Source: Duganella aquatilis (GTDB lineage Bacteria > Pseudomonadota > Gammaproteobacteria > Burkholderiales > Burkholderiaceae_D). Taken from it: a DNA stretch of 64,000 nt. The notes beneath the pieces are model-generated. The model saw nothing but the letters and a program-made list of their open reading frames with translations, ran no database searches and had not been told where the DNA came from. Both the position numbers and the translations under genes were made by a program. Shown here in pieces: positions 36,590 through 45,193 of the stretch. Where the stretch lies: assembly GCF_009674565.1 (NCBI RefSeq), contig NZ_WKJL01000002.1, positions 186,001 to 250,000 on the forward strand, given 5' to 3'. Within the stretch, counting starts at the first letter, position 1. The number at the start of each line of letters is the position of its first letter.

Positions 36590-38071
36590 ATGATGATTCC
36601 GCGCCTGCTCTGCACCCTGGTTTTGATCGCCGCTGCTGCACCGGCTGTCGCGGCCACCGTTCTGCTGCCTGCCAACGACGCGCGGCAGGTCAATCCGGAT
36701 ACGCATCTGGTGCTGCGCTTCGACCAGCCGCCGGTGCTGGGCAATTCTGGCCTGATCCGCATCTACGACGCCGCCAGCGGGCGGCTGGTGGATACGCTGG
36801 ACCTCAGCATTCCGGCAGGCCCGACCGAGCGCACCAAGCTGCCGGCGCCGCCGTATCTGTCCACGCCCTACGCTTACGCCGATGGCCAGCGCGCGACCAA
36901 CGCCAACACCAGGGCCGGCACTCCATCCGCCGGTGCGGAGCCCGGCGGCGACAAGTACCAGCTCACCATCATCGGCGGCTTTACGGACGGCTTCCATTTC
37001 CATCCGGTGATCGTGCATGACAAGACGGCGACGATCTACCCGCACAACAACCTGCTCGAATACGGCAAGCGCTATCGCGTGCAGATTGACGATGCGGTGT
37101 TCGGCCGCACCGTCAAGCCATGGCAGTTCAGCACCAGGCCGCGCGGTCCTGCGGCGTCGGCCGAACGGGTAATCGTCAGTGCGGATGGCAAGGCGGATTT
37201 CAGCACCGTGCAAGGCGCGCTGGATTATGTGCCGGATCATCCCGCCAAGCGCGTGACCATCTTCGTGCGCAATGGCGATTACGAGGAGATCGTTTACTTC
37301 CGCAACAAGTCCAACATCACGGTGCAGGGCGAGACGCGCGACAAGGTGCGCATTCACTACGCGAACAATGAGGTGTTCAATCCGCACCCGGCGAACATCA
37401 GCACCAACGAGCAGCCGGGCACCTTCCCGTCGCGCCGCGCGGCGTTCGCGGCGGATAACGTCAAAGCCGTCCACCTGCGCAGCCTGACGCTGGAGACCAC
37501 GCTGCAAGGCCAGGCCGAAGGCTTGCTGATCAGCGGTTCCGAAAACATCGTCGCCAACACGACGATCATCGGCTCGGGCGACGCGTTGCAGGTCAACGGC
37601 AGCACCTATCTGCCTGACGTGAAAGTGGTCGGCCATGGCGACACCATCCTCGGCCGCGGGCCGGCGTTCTTCGAGCGTTGCGACATCCAGTCGCGCAACG
37701 CGTTCATGTGGATACGCAATCCGTCCACCAATCACGGCAACGTCTTCGTCGACTGCCGCTTCACCGCCATCGCAGGACAAACCGAGCTGGCGCGCCTGCC
37801 GGCCAACAAGGGCAAGAATTATCCCTATGCCGAAGCGGTGCTGATCAACGCCACCCTGAGCGGCATCAGTCCCGCCGGCTGGGGACAGATCGACGGCGAC
37901 GCAAGCAATGTGCACTTCTGGGAATTCAACAGCCGCAACGCGGACGGCACGCCGGCGGACACCAGCCAACGCAACCCAGCCGCGCGCCAGCTGACCATGG
38001 AGAAGGACGCCGAGGCTATCCGCAACTACAGCAATCCGGCGTGGGTGTTGGGCGACTGGATGAAGCAGTAA
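36590..38071 (+). CDS. pectinesterase-like protein, divergent CE8
   Basis: A 493-residue protein with a signal peptide (about 1-20). An Ig-like N-terminal domain (about 21-185) precedes a CE8-type right-handed beta helix (about 190-490). The two aspartates can be aligned (D331 in G-S-G-D-A-L, D351 in G-H-G-D-T-I-L-G), but the oxyanion glutamine of Q-D-T-L is glycine. The usual G-R-P-W block is replaced by N-K-G-K-N-Y-P-Y. It may be a PemB/YbhC-like relative or have a changed activity. The ATG at 36590 lies 8 bases after the previous stop with GAGAGG upstream; the longer frame running back into the GH28 gene is not real. Confidence 0.85.
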   Translation: MMIPRLLCTLVLIAAAAPAVAATVLLPANDARQVNPDTHLVLRFDQPPVLGNSGLIRIYDAASGRLVDTLDLSIPAGPTERTKLPAPPYLSTPYAYADGQRATNANTRAGTPSAGAEPGGDKYQLTIIGGFTDGFHFHPVIVHDKTATIYPHNNLLEYGKRYRVQIDDAVFGRTVKPWQFSTRPRGPAASAERVIVSADGKADFSTVQGALDYVPDHPAKRVTIFVRNGDYEEIVYFRNKSNITVQGETRDKVRIHYANNEVFNPHPANISTNEQPGTFPSRRAAFAADNVKAVHLRSLTLETTLQGQAEGLLISGSENIVANTTIIGSGDALQVNGSTYLPDVKVVGHGDTILGRGPAFFERCDIQSRNAFMWIRNPSTNHGNVFVDCRFTAIAGQTELARLPANKGKNYPYAEAVLINATLSGISPAGWGQIDGDASNVHFWEFNSRNADGTPADTSQRNPAARQLTMEKDAEAIRNYSNPAWVLGDWMKQ

Positions 38072-38259
38072 TCATTTTTTCATGCCGCTGGTGAAGTAAA
38101 AGGAAATCACCAGCGTCGCCATGAGCAAGGCGCCGATCTTAATGATTTCAATGAGAGCAACCAACGCTTTATTATCCGGATAACAGGCATTGCAACGCCG
38201 GTATGGCGCTGGAATATGTCTTCGAGAAAGTCGACTGGTTTTTGCGGAGTAGCCATCAT
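38072..38259 (-). pseudogene. small membrane protein gene, probably frameshifted
   Basis: Two overlapping frames each look genuine in part. The first starts at an ATG (38257-38259) overlapping the stop of the upstream RHH gene (ATGA) and encodes M-M-A-T-P-Q-K-P-V-D-F-L-E-D-I-F before running into non-protein-like sequence and a stop at 38107. The second, offset by one base, ends at 38072 and encodes a clear transmembrane tail (L-I-E-I-I-K-I-G-A-L-L-M-A-T-L-V). A one-base deletion would explain this. A functional frameshift is possible, but I see no standard slippery site. Confidence 0.4.
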
Positions 38260-38477
38260 GCACCGGTTACCAGCCCCACCGCTTCAAGGGAGTCGTCTGG
38301 CAGGCGTCGAACCAAGCCTATCGACGAGCCATCCCCTTTTCGCTTCTCATCATAAGCAATCTTTAAAAGCGCAAAAGCACCCTTCATTGCTTCGGCCTTG
38401 CTAATGCCGCGTTCGTAAGCAAACGTAGTGAGAAAATCGTCAATTTCGCTGGACAAACTTAAGGTCATGGTTCGCAT
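38256..38477 (-). CDS. small ribbon-helix-helix-like protein
   Basis: A 73-residue protein starting M-R-T-M-T-L-S-L-S-S-E-I-D, followed by two helices (F-A-Y-E-R-G-I-S-K-A-E-A-M-K-G-A-F-A-L-L). This pattern fits CopG/Arc-type ribbon-helix-helix DNA-binding proteins, often antitoxins. GGAGGT lies 5 bases before the ATG at 38475-38477. The following frame overlaps by 4 bases and encodes a small membrane protein, not a recognisable toxin, so a toxin-antitoxin pair is only a possibility. Confidence 0.7.
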   Translation of the reverse strand: MRTMTLSLSSEIDDFLTTFAYERGISKAEAMKGAFALLKIAYDEKRKGDGSSIGLVRRLPDDSLEAVGLVTGA

Positions 38478-38551
38478 GGTGCACCTCCGCATGTGAGGAA
38501 AAAATTATACTGCGATGGTGCGAGGCCGCCGTTTGATCCAAGGCAAACGGA

Positions 38552-39221
38552 TCAGGGAGAAGATACGGAAGTGGTCAATGCCGACTTCTGCATCGGCGCC
38601 GGCAGCAAAATAGTGGTCATGATTTTATTAGGCGGTGTGCTGCCGGCGTTGTAGCCGCCGCCGGTGAATACTGCCACCAGATCGGAGTCCGGCACGATGA
38701 AGATTTTCTGGCCGCCGTTGCCATGTGCCGCGCTCACCTGCACCACGCGCTTGCCTTGCGGTGTGTCGACGGTGAAGCGTTGCAGCCACCAGAAATAACC
38801 TTAGTCGGTGCCATCGATCTGGCTTTGCCGCGTCAGCGATTCATGCACCCATGCCGATGACACGATCTGCTTGACGCGTCGCGGGCGAAATCCGGCAATG
38901 CCATCTTGACCGCACTCTCCGTCGCGCGCCCGACAACGACGACGCCGCCGGAACAATAGTGGGCAACACCGCCCGGATTGACGCGCCACGTTTCGTCCAG
39001 AATACAGCGTACGATTTTTTCACCAACCGCCACGCCGATATCCGAATCAGCCAGCGTGCCGACAGCAATGCCGTTGTTCAGATCCGGCGGCGCACGATAG
39101 TGATAGTCAGACGAGACGCGCGGCCGCATCAGCGCGCGCGTTTGCTCCGTGATGTCGTCACGGCCAACACACGCAACGGCAGGAGCAGCACCAGCGTCGT
39201 CAGGATGCGCGAGGCAGCCAT
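38552..39221 (-). pseudogene. decayed serine hydrolase (class C beta-lactamase family)
   Basis: Pieces of one protein lie in different frames. A 30-codon start with a signal peptide (M-A-A-S-R-I-L-T-T-L-V) begins at 39221 on the GH43 stop codon. Then come A-P-P-D-L-N-N-G-I-A-V-G-T-L-A-D-S-D, a block with N-P-G-G-V-A-H-Y-C-S-G-G-V-V-V, and S-A-W-V-H-E-S-L-T-R-Q. After an in-frame TAA (38801-38803), the C-terminal part runs from G-Y-F-W-W-L-Q to A-H-G-N-G-G-Q-K-I-F-I-V-P. The S-x-x-K region is missing, so the gene is inactive. It was once the last gene of the GH43 operon. Confidence 0.8.
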
Positions 39222-40783
39222 CAGGGCGTGACGTGGAAATAGTCGATGTCGGCGTGGCCGGTGGGGCCGGCGCTGAAGAGGCCCATTTGGGCGCCGACCC
39301 AGCGGCCCATTTTGGCGGTGAATTGGGCGCCGATCGGCGTGTACGTCTTGCCGTCGACACTGTAGGAGAAGTTGGTGACGCCGCCGGCGATGACGCGCAT
39401 GCGCAGCCACACTTGCGACGACGGCAGCGCCACACCGGCTTCCTGCTGCTCGTGACAGGCCGCGTCGGCCTTGTAGCAGCTCACCAGCGCCAGCTGCGTT
39501 CTGCCGTCGAGCCGGCGCGTGCCGAGCCAGGCGTAATCGGAACCGTACATGACCAGGCCGGCGACGCCGCCTTCCGCCAGGCCTGCGGCATCCAGCCTGG
39601 TCTCGACGGTGAAGGTTTCAGCCGGCAGCTTTTGCAGCAGCAGCGACGGCACGTCCCACAGATTGCCGGTGCGCGGCTGGGCGAACAATCGCAGGCGCCC
39701 GTCGCCCAGCGCGTACCACGACGGCTGCCAGTTCGCGTTCCACTGCCATTGCAGGCCGAGCGTCGATCCGTTGAATTCATCGCTGCTTGGCGGCGCGGCC
39801 GCCGCTTGCCCCGTCACCGGCAGGCGATAGCGCGCCACCGGCTGGCCGGCCGCGGCGCCGATATCCTCGCCGATCAGCGGCCAGCCGTCGCGCCACGTCA
39901 TCGGCTGCAGATGCACCACGCGGCCATAGGCGCGCTTGTCCTGGAAGTGGATGAACCAGTCCTCGCCCTGCGGCGTCTGCACCCACGCGCCCTGGTGCGG
40001 GCCGTTCACCGGCGAGCCGCCCTGCGCCATGACGATGCGGTCCTCGTACGGCCCGTCGATACTACGCGAGCGGAACACCGACTGCCAGCCGGTTTCCACG
40101 CCGCCCGCAGGGGCGAACACATAGTAGTAGCCATCACGCTTGTAGAACTTGGGGCCTTCCAGCGTGGTGTACCTGGACAGCTTGTCGCCGTTGATGATGA
40201 TCTTGCCCGCGTCGTCGAGCAGGCGGCTGCCGTCCGGCGCCATGCGGCGCAGGGTCAGCACATTGGCGAAACCGGCGCGGCTCCTGGCCCACGCATGCAG
40301 CAGGTAGGCCTGACCATCGTCGTCCCACAGCGGCGTCGGGTCGATCAGGCCTTTGCCAGCGGCCAGCAGATGCGGCGCGCTCCACGGCCCGGCGAACGAG
40401 GTCGCCGTCATCACGTAAATGCCGAAATCGGGATCGGGATAGAAGATCCAGAACTTGCCGTCGTGGTAGCGCAGGCATGGCGCCCACACGCCCTTGCCAT
40501 GCTGCGGCTTGGCGAAGACCTCCAACGGCACCAGCTGCGGCAAGGCGTGACCCACCAGCGTCCAGTTGACCATGTCCGGCGACTGCAGCAGCGGCAGCCC
40601 AGGCGCGTTATTGAAACTGGAGGAGACCAGGTAATACATGTCGCCGACGCGGATCGCATCCGGATCGGAATAGTCGGCGTGAATAATCGGGTTCTGATAT
40701 TGCGCCACGGGCGCGGTCGTGCACGCGGCCAGCAGGGCCGCAAATAAAAAGGGCAGACACCGTATCAGCATCCGCCCCATCAT
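39221..40783 (-). CDS. GH43 family arabinosidase/xylosidase-like lipoprotein
   Basis: A 520-residue lipoprotein (lipobox L-A-A-C near residue 20). A five-bladed beta-propeller GH43 domain (about 28-320) carries the catalytic base aspartate in H-A-D-Y-S-D-P-D, a D-P-T-P-L-W-D block and the acid glutamate in L-E-G-P-K. A C-terminal beta-sandwich (about 335-520) matches GH43 C-terminal domains. It likely releases arabinose or xylose from pectin side chains at the periplasmic face. The ATG at 40783 overlaps the lactonase stop by one base; a GTG and another ATG lie within 6 bases. Confidence 0.9.
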   Translation of the reverse strand: MMGRMLIRCLPFLFAALLAACTTAPVAQYQNPIIHADYSDPDAIRVGDMYYLVSSSFNNAPGLPLLQSPDMVNWTLVGHALPQLVPLEVFAKPQHGKGVWAPCLRYHDGKFWIFYPDPDFGIYVMTATSFAGPWSAPHLLAAGKGLIDPTPLWDDDGQAYLLHAWARSRAGFANVLTLRRMAPDGSRLLDDAGKIIINGDKLSRYTTLEGPKFYKRDGYYYVFAPAGGVETGWQSVFRSRSIDGPYEDRIVMAQGGSPVNGPHQGAWVQTPQGEDWFIHFQDKRAYGRVVHLQPMTWRDGWPLIGEDIGAAAGQPVARYRLPVTGQAAAAPPSSDEFNGSTLGLQWQWNANWQPSWYALGDGRLRLFAQPRTGNLWDVPSLLLQKLPAETFTVETRLDAAGLAEGGVAGLVMYGSDYAWLGTRRLDGRTQLALVSCYKADAACHEQQEAGVALPSSQVWLRMRVIAGGVTNFSYSVDGKTYTPIGAQFTAKMGRWVGAQMGLFSAGPTGHADIDYFHVTP

Positions 40784-41661
40784 CACGCTCCAAACGGCGT
40801 TTCAGCCACGCCCTTGACGCCTGGCCGCAGCAGCGCAACCGCCCCGCCCCACTCCGCATCTTCCGGCTTGCCGGAGACGATGGAGGTGACCATCAGCGTA
40901 TCCAGATCCCGTCCGCCGAAGGCGCACATGGATGGCTTCAGCATCGGCACGTCGATGCGGCGATCCAGCTTGCCGTCCGGCGTGAAGCGCAGCACGCAGC
41001 CGCCGTCGTTACCGCAGATCCAGTAGCAGCCGTCGGCATCCACCGCCGCGCCGTCGGGACGGCCGGCATAGGTCGTCATGTCGGCGAACACGCGGCGGTT
41101 GCTTGGCACGCCGTCGTCGATGTCGTAGTCGAACGACCACACCATGCGTCGCTGCGGATGCGAATCCGACAGGTACATGGTGCGGCCATCGGGCGAAAAC
41201 GCCGTGCCGTTCTGCGTCAGCAGCTCGGACACGAACGGCGCCGAAATGCCGCGCGCCGCATCGTAGCGATACAGCTGGCCGACCGCCTTGGCGGCGCCCA
41301 TGTCCATGAACATGGTGCCGGCCCAGAAGCGACCCTGGCGGTCGCATCGGCCGTCGTTGAAGCGCATGCCTTCACCGAGGCCGGACACCGGCGTCGCCAG
41401 CTTCAGCGCCGCCGCGTTCTGGCCCGCGCCCAGCTCCAGGCTGAAGATGCCGGTTTCCATGCCCGCGATCAGGCCGCCGCCAGCCTTGGCCGCCACGCAG
41501 GCGACCATCTCGGCATTGTCCCAATAGCGGGTGGCGCCGCTGGCGGCGTCCATGCGCCACACACGCTTGGCCGGGATATCCACCCAGTACCAGGCGTTTT
41601 CCGCCGCGCTCCACGTTGGGCTTTCGCCCACCGTGCAACTCACGCCATTTACGCGTTCCAT
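40783..41661 (-). CDS. SMP-30/gluconolactonase family lactonase
   Basis: A 292-residue cytoplasmic beta-propeller enzyme of the SMP-30/regucalcin family. Metal ligands are visible: glutamate in G-E-S-P-T-W, asparagine in R-F-N-D-G-R-C-D, and aspartate in L-S-D-S. Family members hydrolyse sugar lactones. Lying between the semialdehyde dehydrogenase and GH43 genes in an island that also holds udh, it most likely opens galactaro-lactone (UxuL-like role); L-arabinonolactone is the alternative given the GH43 neighbour. It overlaps the upstream dehydrogenase gene by 13 bases. Confidence 0.88.
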   Translation of the reverse strand: MERVNGVSCTVGESPTWSAAENAWYWVDIPAKRVWRMDAASGATRYWDNAEMVACVAAKAGGGLIAGMETGIFSLELGAGQNAAALKLATPVSGLGEGMRFNDGRCDRQGRFWAGTMFMDMGAAKAVGQLYRYDAARGISAPFVSELLTQNGTAFSPDGRTMYLSDSHPQRRMVWSFDYDIDDGVPSNRRVFADMTTYAGRPDGAAVDADGCYWICGNDGGCVLRFTPDGKLDRRIDVPMLKPSMCAFGGRDLDTLMVTSIVSGKPEDAEWGGAVALLRPGVKGVAETPFGA

Positions 41662-43226
41662 ACCAGATCGCCGTTCACAACACGCGGGATCTTCTGCGGA
41701 TTGGCGTCAGCCAGCGATTCCGGCAGCAGGTACGCTGGCACGTCCTGGTACGACACCGGACGCAGGAAGCGGTCGATCGCCGACGCGCCTACCGAGGTCG
41801 AACGGCTGTCCGAGGTCGATGGGAACGGGCCGCCGTGAACCATGGCGTGCGCCACTTCCACGCCGGTGCCGAAGCCGTTGAACAGGATGCGGCCCACTTT
41901 GCGCTCCAGGATAGGCAGCAGCTTGGTGGCCAGCGCCTTGTCGTCGGCGGTGGCGTGCACGGCGCCGGTCAGCTGGCCTTCCAGGTGTTCGGCGACAGCC
42001 AGCAGTTCTTCTTCGTTCTCGGCCACCACCAGCAGCGAGGTTGGGCCAAAGATTTCGCCTTCCAGCGCGGCATCGGTCAGGAAGCGCTTGGCGTCGACCT
42101 GGTACAGGAATGCCTGGGCTGCGCATGGCGCATCGGTGGTCTGGCCGACAGCGACCTGCTTGACGCCGTCCACGCCAGCCAGGCCTTTGACGCCGCTGAC
42201 GTAGGCTTTGTGGATGCCCGGGGTCAGCATGGTGGCCGCGCCCTTGGCGCCGATGGTGCCGGCGGCAGCGTCGACGAACGCTTGCAGCTTGTCGGATTTC
42301 AGCGCGATCAGCAGGCCTGGGTTGGTGCAGAACTGGCCGGCGCCCAGGGTCAGCGAATCGGCGAAGGCTTGCGGCAGCTTAGGATTGTCCAGCGCGCCTG
42401 GCAGCAGGAACACCGGATTGATCGAGCTCATTTCCGCATACACCGGGATCGGCTCTTTACGGGCTGCCGCGGTTTGCATCAGGGCGATGCCGCCGGCGCG
42501 CGAGCCGGTGAAGCCAACCGCCTTGATGAACGGATGCGCCACCAGGTTCTGGCCGATGGTCTGGCCCGAGCCGATCAGCATCGAGAACACGCCTTCCGGC
42601 ATATTGCATTCTTCAGCGGCCTTGGCCACTGCCTTGCCGACCAGTTCCGAGGTCCCCAGGTGAGCCGAGTGGGCTTTGACGATGACCGGGCAGCCGGCTG
42701 CCAGTGCCGAGGCGGTATCGCCACCGGCCACCGAGAACGCCAGCGGGAAATTCGATGCGCCGAACACGGCAACCGGGCCCAGGCCGATTTTGCGCAGGCG
42801 CAGGTCAGGACGTGGCGCAGGAACGCGGTCCGGCAGCGCGCTGTCCAGCGTCGCGGTCTGGAAGCGGCCGTCGCGCACCACTTTGGCGAACAGGCGCAGC
42901 TGGCCGACGGTACGACCGCGCTCGCCTTCCAGGCGGGCTTGCGGCAGGCCGGTTTCCTGCATGGCGCGCTCGATCAGGGTCGGGCCCAGATCCATGATGC
43001 GGTCAGCGATGGTTTCCAGGAATTTGGCGCGCACTTCCAGGCTGGTGGCGCGGTACACGTCGAAGGCCGCGTTGGCCAGTTCGGCCGCGCGTTGCAGGTC
43101 GGCGGCGCCGGCCAGGCCGAACGCTGGCTCGATTTCGGCGTTACGGGATGGATCGATGGCCTTGATGGTGCCTTCTTTGCCGAGGACCGCGCTGCGGCCA
43201 ATGATCATTTCGCCTGCTACTTGCAT
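41649..43226 (-). CDS. 2-oxoglutarate semialdehyde (2,5-dioxovalerate) dehydrogenase
   Basis: A 525-residue aldehyde dehydrogenase superfamily enzyme. It has the [12 protein letters not shown] region, catalytic glutamate in E-M-S-S-I-N-P and catalytic cysteine in G-Q-F-C-T-N-P-G, features of the subfamily that oxidises 2-oxoglutarate semialdehyde to 2-oxoglutarate. This is the last step shared by galactarate and pentonate degradation. AGGAGT precedes the ATG. It is followed by the lactonase and GH43 genes as an overlapping operon and preceded by kdgD across a hairpin. Confidence 0.92.
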   Translation of the reverse strand: MQVAGEMIIGRSAVLGKEGTIKAIDPSRNAEIEPAFGLAGAADLQRAAELANAAFDVYRATSLEVRAKFLETIADRIMDLGPTLIERAMQETGLPQARLEGERGRTVGQLRLFAKVVRDGRFQTATLDSALPDRVPAPRPDLRLRKIGLGPVAVFGASNFPLAFSVAGGDTASALAAGCPVIVKAHSAHLGTSELVGKAVAKAAEECNMPEGVFSMLIGSGQTIGQNLVAHPFIKAVGFTGSRAGGIALMQTAAARKEPIPVYAEMSSINPVFLLPGALDNPKLPQAFADSLTLGAGQFCTNPGLLIALKSDKLQAFVDAAAGTIGAKGAATMLTPGIHKAYVSGVKGLAGVDGVKQVAVGQTTDAPCAAQAFLYQVDAKRFLTDAALEGEIFGPTSLLVVAENEEELLAVAEHLEGQLTGAVHATADDKALATKLLPILERKVGRILFNGFGTGVEVAHAMVHGGPFPSTSDSRSTSVGASAIDRFLRPVSYQDVPAYLLPESLADANPQKIPRVVNGDLVWNA

Positions 43227-43245
43227 GTTGACTCCTAATGGTTGA

Positions 43246-43269
43246 AAAGCGCGGTCGGAGCCGCGCTTT
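43246..43269 (-). terminator. hairpin between kdgD and the dehydrogenase gene
   Basis: AAAGCGCGG and CCGCGCTTT form a perfect 9-base stem with a 6-base loop, 29 bases past the kdgD stop and followed by TTTTC on the minus strand. It probably attenuates read-through from kdgD into the next gene. Confidence 0.65.
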
Positions 43270-43298
43270 GATTTTGCTTATGGGTATAGCTTAGCTGA

Positions 43299-44210
43299 TT
43301 ACTGCGCGCCTTGCTTGAGCATCAGTTTGTGCAGCATGTCGATTTCTTCCGCGTTCAGGTCGGTCAGCGGTGCACGCACCGGACCGGCATCGTAGCCCGC
43401 CAGTTTGGCGCCGGCCTTGACGATCGACACGGCGTAACCGGCTTTGCGGTTGCGGATGTCCAGGTATGGCAGGAAGAACTCGTCGATCATGCGGTTCTGT
43501 TCGGCGTGGTTGTCCGACGCGACAGCGTGGTAGAAGTCCATCGCCAGTTTCGGCATGAAGTTGAACACGGCCGACGAGTACACCGGGGTGCCCAGCGCCT
43601 TGTAGGCGGCAGCGTACACTTCCGCGGTTGGCAGGCCGCCCAGGTAGCTGAAGCGGTCGCCCATTTTGCGCCAGATCGAGACCATCAGTTCGATGTCGCC
43701 GATGCCGTCCTTGAAGCCGATCAGGTTAGGGCAACGGTCGGCCAGGATCGCCAGCGAGTTCGGGCTCAGGCGGCAGTTGGCGCGGTTGTACACCACGACG
43801 CCCAGGTTGGTGGCTTTGCAGACTTCTGCCACGTGTTCGATCAGGCCGTCCTGCGACGCTTCGGTCAGGTAGTGCGGCAGCAGCAGCAGGCCTTGCGCGC
43901 CGGCTTTCTCGGCTTCCTTGGCGTAGGCGGCAGCCACGCGGGTCGGACCACCGACGCCAGCCAGGATCGGCACCTGGCCTTTGCAGGTATCGACGGCGGT
44001 CTTGATGATTTCCGGATATTCCTGTGGGGTCAGCGAGAAGAACTCGCCGGTGCCGCCGGCGGCGAACAGCGCACTGGCGCCGTAAGGGGCCAGCCATTCC
44101 AGACGTTTGATATAGGTCGACTTGTTGAAGTTGCCTTCAGCGTCAAAGTCGGTAACCGGGAACGACAGCAGGCCGGAGGAAAGGATTTTTTTCAGGTCAT
44201 TCGGTTGCAT
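43299..44210 (-). CDS. kdgD: 5-dehydro-4-deoxyglucarate dehydratase
   Basis: A 303-residue DHDPS/NAL-family (beta/alpha)8 enzyme. The Schiff-base lysine is in G-F-K-D-G (K167) and the family tyrosine is Y141; an A-G-G-T-G-E-F-F block lies near 51-58. It dehydrates and decarboxylates 5-keto-4-deoxyglucarate to 2-oxoglutarate semialdehyde, the substrate of the next gene's product. The ATG at 44208-44210 has GGAGA upstream; a TTG 12 bases earlier overlaps that RBS and is rejected. A GntR-type palindrome lies 57 bases upstream. Confidence 0.94.
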   Translation of the reverse strand: MQPNDLKKILSSGLLSFPVTDFDAEGNFNKSTYIKRLEWLAPYGASALFAAGGTGEFFSLTPQEYPEIIKTAVDTCKGQVPILAGVGGPTRVAAAYAKEAEKAGAQGLLLLPHYLTEASQDGLIEHVAEVCKATNLGVVVYNRANCRLSPNSLAILADRCPNLIGFKDGIGDIELMVSIWRKMGDRFSYLGGLPTAEVYAAAYKALGTPVYSSAVFNFMPKLAMDFYHAVASDNHAEQNRMIDEFFLPYLDIRNRKAGYAVSIVKAGAKLAGYDAGPVRAPLTDLNAEEIDMLHKLMLKQGAQ

Positions 44211-44266
44211 TACAGTCTCCAAATATTAACGTCTGGGTGAAATGGGTGAGGACGCTCTTGCGCCGT

Positions 44267-44286
44267 GTTGTATGACATCGTACAAC
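44267..44286. promoter_or_regulatory. GntR operator upstream of kdgD
   Basis: GTTGTATGACATCGTACAAC, with 6-base inverted arms GTTGTA/TACAAC. The same GTTGTATGAC left half recurs at 45115-45124, and a TACAAC half site is at 45163-45168, both upstream of the neighbouring GntR gene. This supports binding and autoregulation by that regulator. Confidence 0.7.
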
Positions 44287-44347
44287 TAGATCCGGTTGGA
44301 AGCAAGCGATTTAACGTCAAGCGTCAAATCGCCTGCCCTGTCGTTGT

Positions 44348-45103
44348 TTAAACGCTCACCTCTTGCTGGGCGCGGCGCAGGCGCTCGCGGCTGTTGCTGA
44401 GGTGGGTGCGCATGGCCGCGCGCGCCGCTTCCGCGTCCTTGCGCAGGATGGCGTTGTAGATATCGTCGTGCTCGCGGTTGACGCGCTCCTGGTAGGCCAC
44501 CGGATCGTCATGCGCCAGCTGCGCCGAATCGAGGCGCGCGCGCGGGATGATGGTGTTGCCCAGGTCGCTGAGGATGTCGACGAAATAGCGGTTGCCGGTG
44601 GCCTGCGCGATCAGCAGGTGGAAGGCCTTGTCCGACTCCACCGCGCCGGGGCGGTTCTGCGACGACACGATGCGCTTGAGCGCCGCGTCCATCGCCTGCA
44701 CCTGCTCTTCGCTGCGGCGGCTGGCGGCCAGCCAGGCAGCTTCCGTTTCCAGGCTGATGCGCAGCTCCAGGATGGACAGCACGTCGCCGATGGTGCGGAT
44801 GGTGTCGGCGGCAAAGATATTGGTCGGCTGCGGCTCCAGCACGAAGGTGCCGATGCCGTGGCGGGTCTGCACCAGGCCGGCGGCCTGCAGGTGCGAGATG
44901 GCCTCGCGCACCACGGTGCGGCTGACACCGTGCATTTCCATGATGACGGACTCGGTCGGCAGCTTTTCACCCGGTTTCAGCGTGCCGGCCTGGATGCTGC
45001 TGGTGAAGCTCTCCACCACGCCTTGGGCGAGGTTGCGGTGCTTCTTCTTCGGCACGAGGGCGGGCGCTGCGGCGGCAGCGGGGACAGTTGCGGTCTGATT
45101 CAT
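44348..45103 (-). CDS. GntR family (FadR/FCD) regulator
   Basis: A 251-residue regulator with an unusual low-complexity alanine-rich N terminus (about 1-20). The winged helix (about 22-90) contains G-E-K-L-P-T-E and V-S-R-T-V-V-R-E-A-I-S-H-L. The helical FCD domain (about 100-240) has conserved D, H and H/N residues. It lies upstream of kdgD on the same strand, with matching operator sequences before kdgD and before itself. It differs from the regulator at 27600 in both sequence and site, so the island seems to be under two signals. Confidence 0.92.
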   Translation of the reverse strand: MNQTATVPAAAAAPALVPKKKHRNLAQGVVESFTSSIQAGTLKPGEKLPTESVIMEMHGVSRTVVREAISHLQAAGLVQTRHGIGTFVLEPQPTNIFAADTIRTIGDVLSILELRISLETEAAWLAASRRSEEQVQAMDAALKRIVSSQNRPGAVESDKAFHLLIAQATGNRYFVDILSDLGNTIIPRARLDSAQLAHDDPVAYQERVNREHDDIYNAILRKDAEAARAAMRTHLSNSRERLRRAQQEVSV

Positions 45104-45193
45104 GGCGGTTTGCTGTTGTATGACGACTATAAGGATACACGTATTGGTGCAGGGATTATATCTACAACATCATTTTTGCCACAAATTGTGTGC

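Noticed and set aside
38256-38477. A classical toxin-antitoxin pair
   Set aside because: The RHH-like protein could be an antitoxin, but its partner is not a known toxin family and appears frameshifted, so I leave the pair unnamed.
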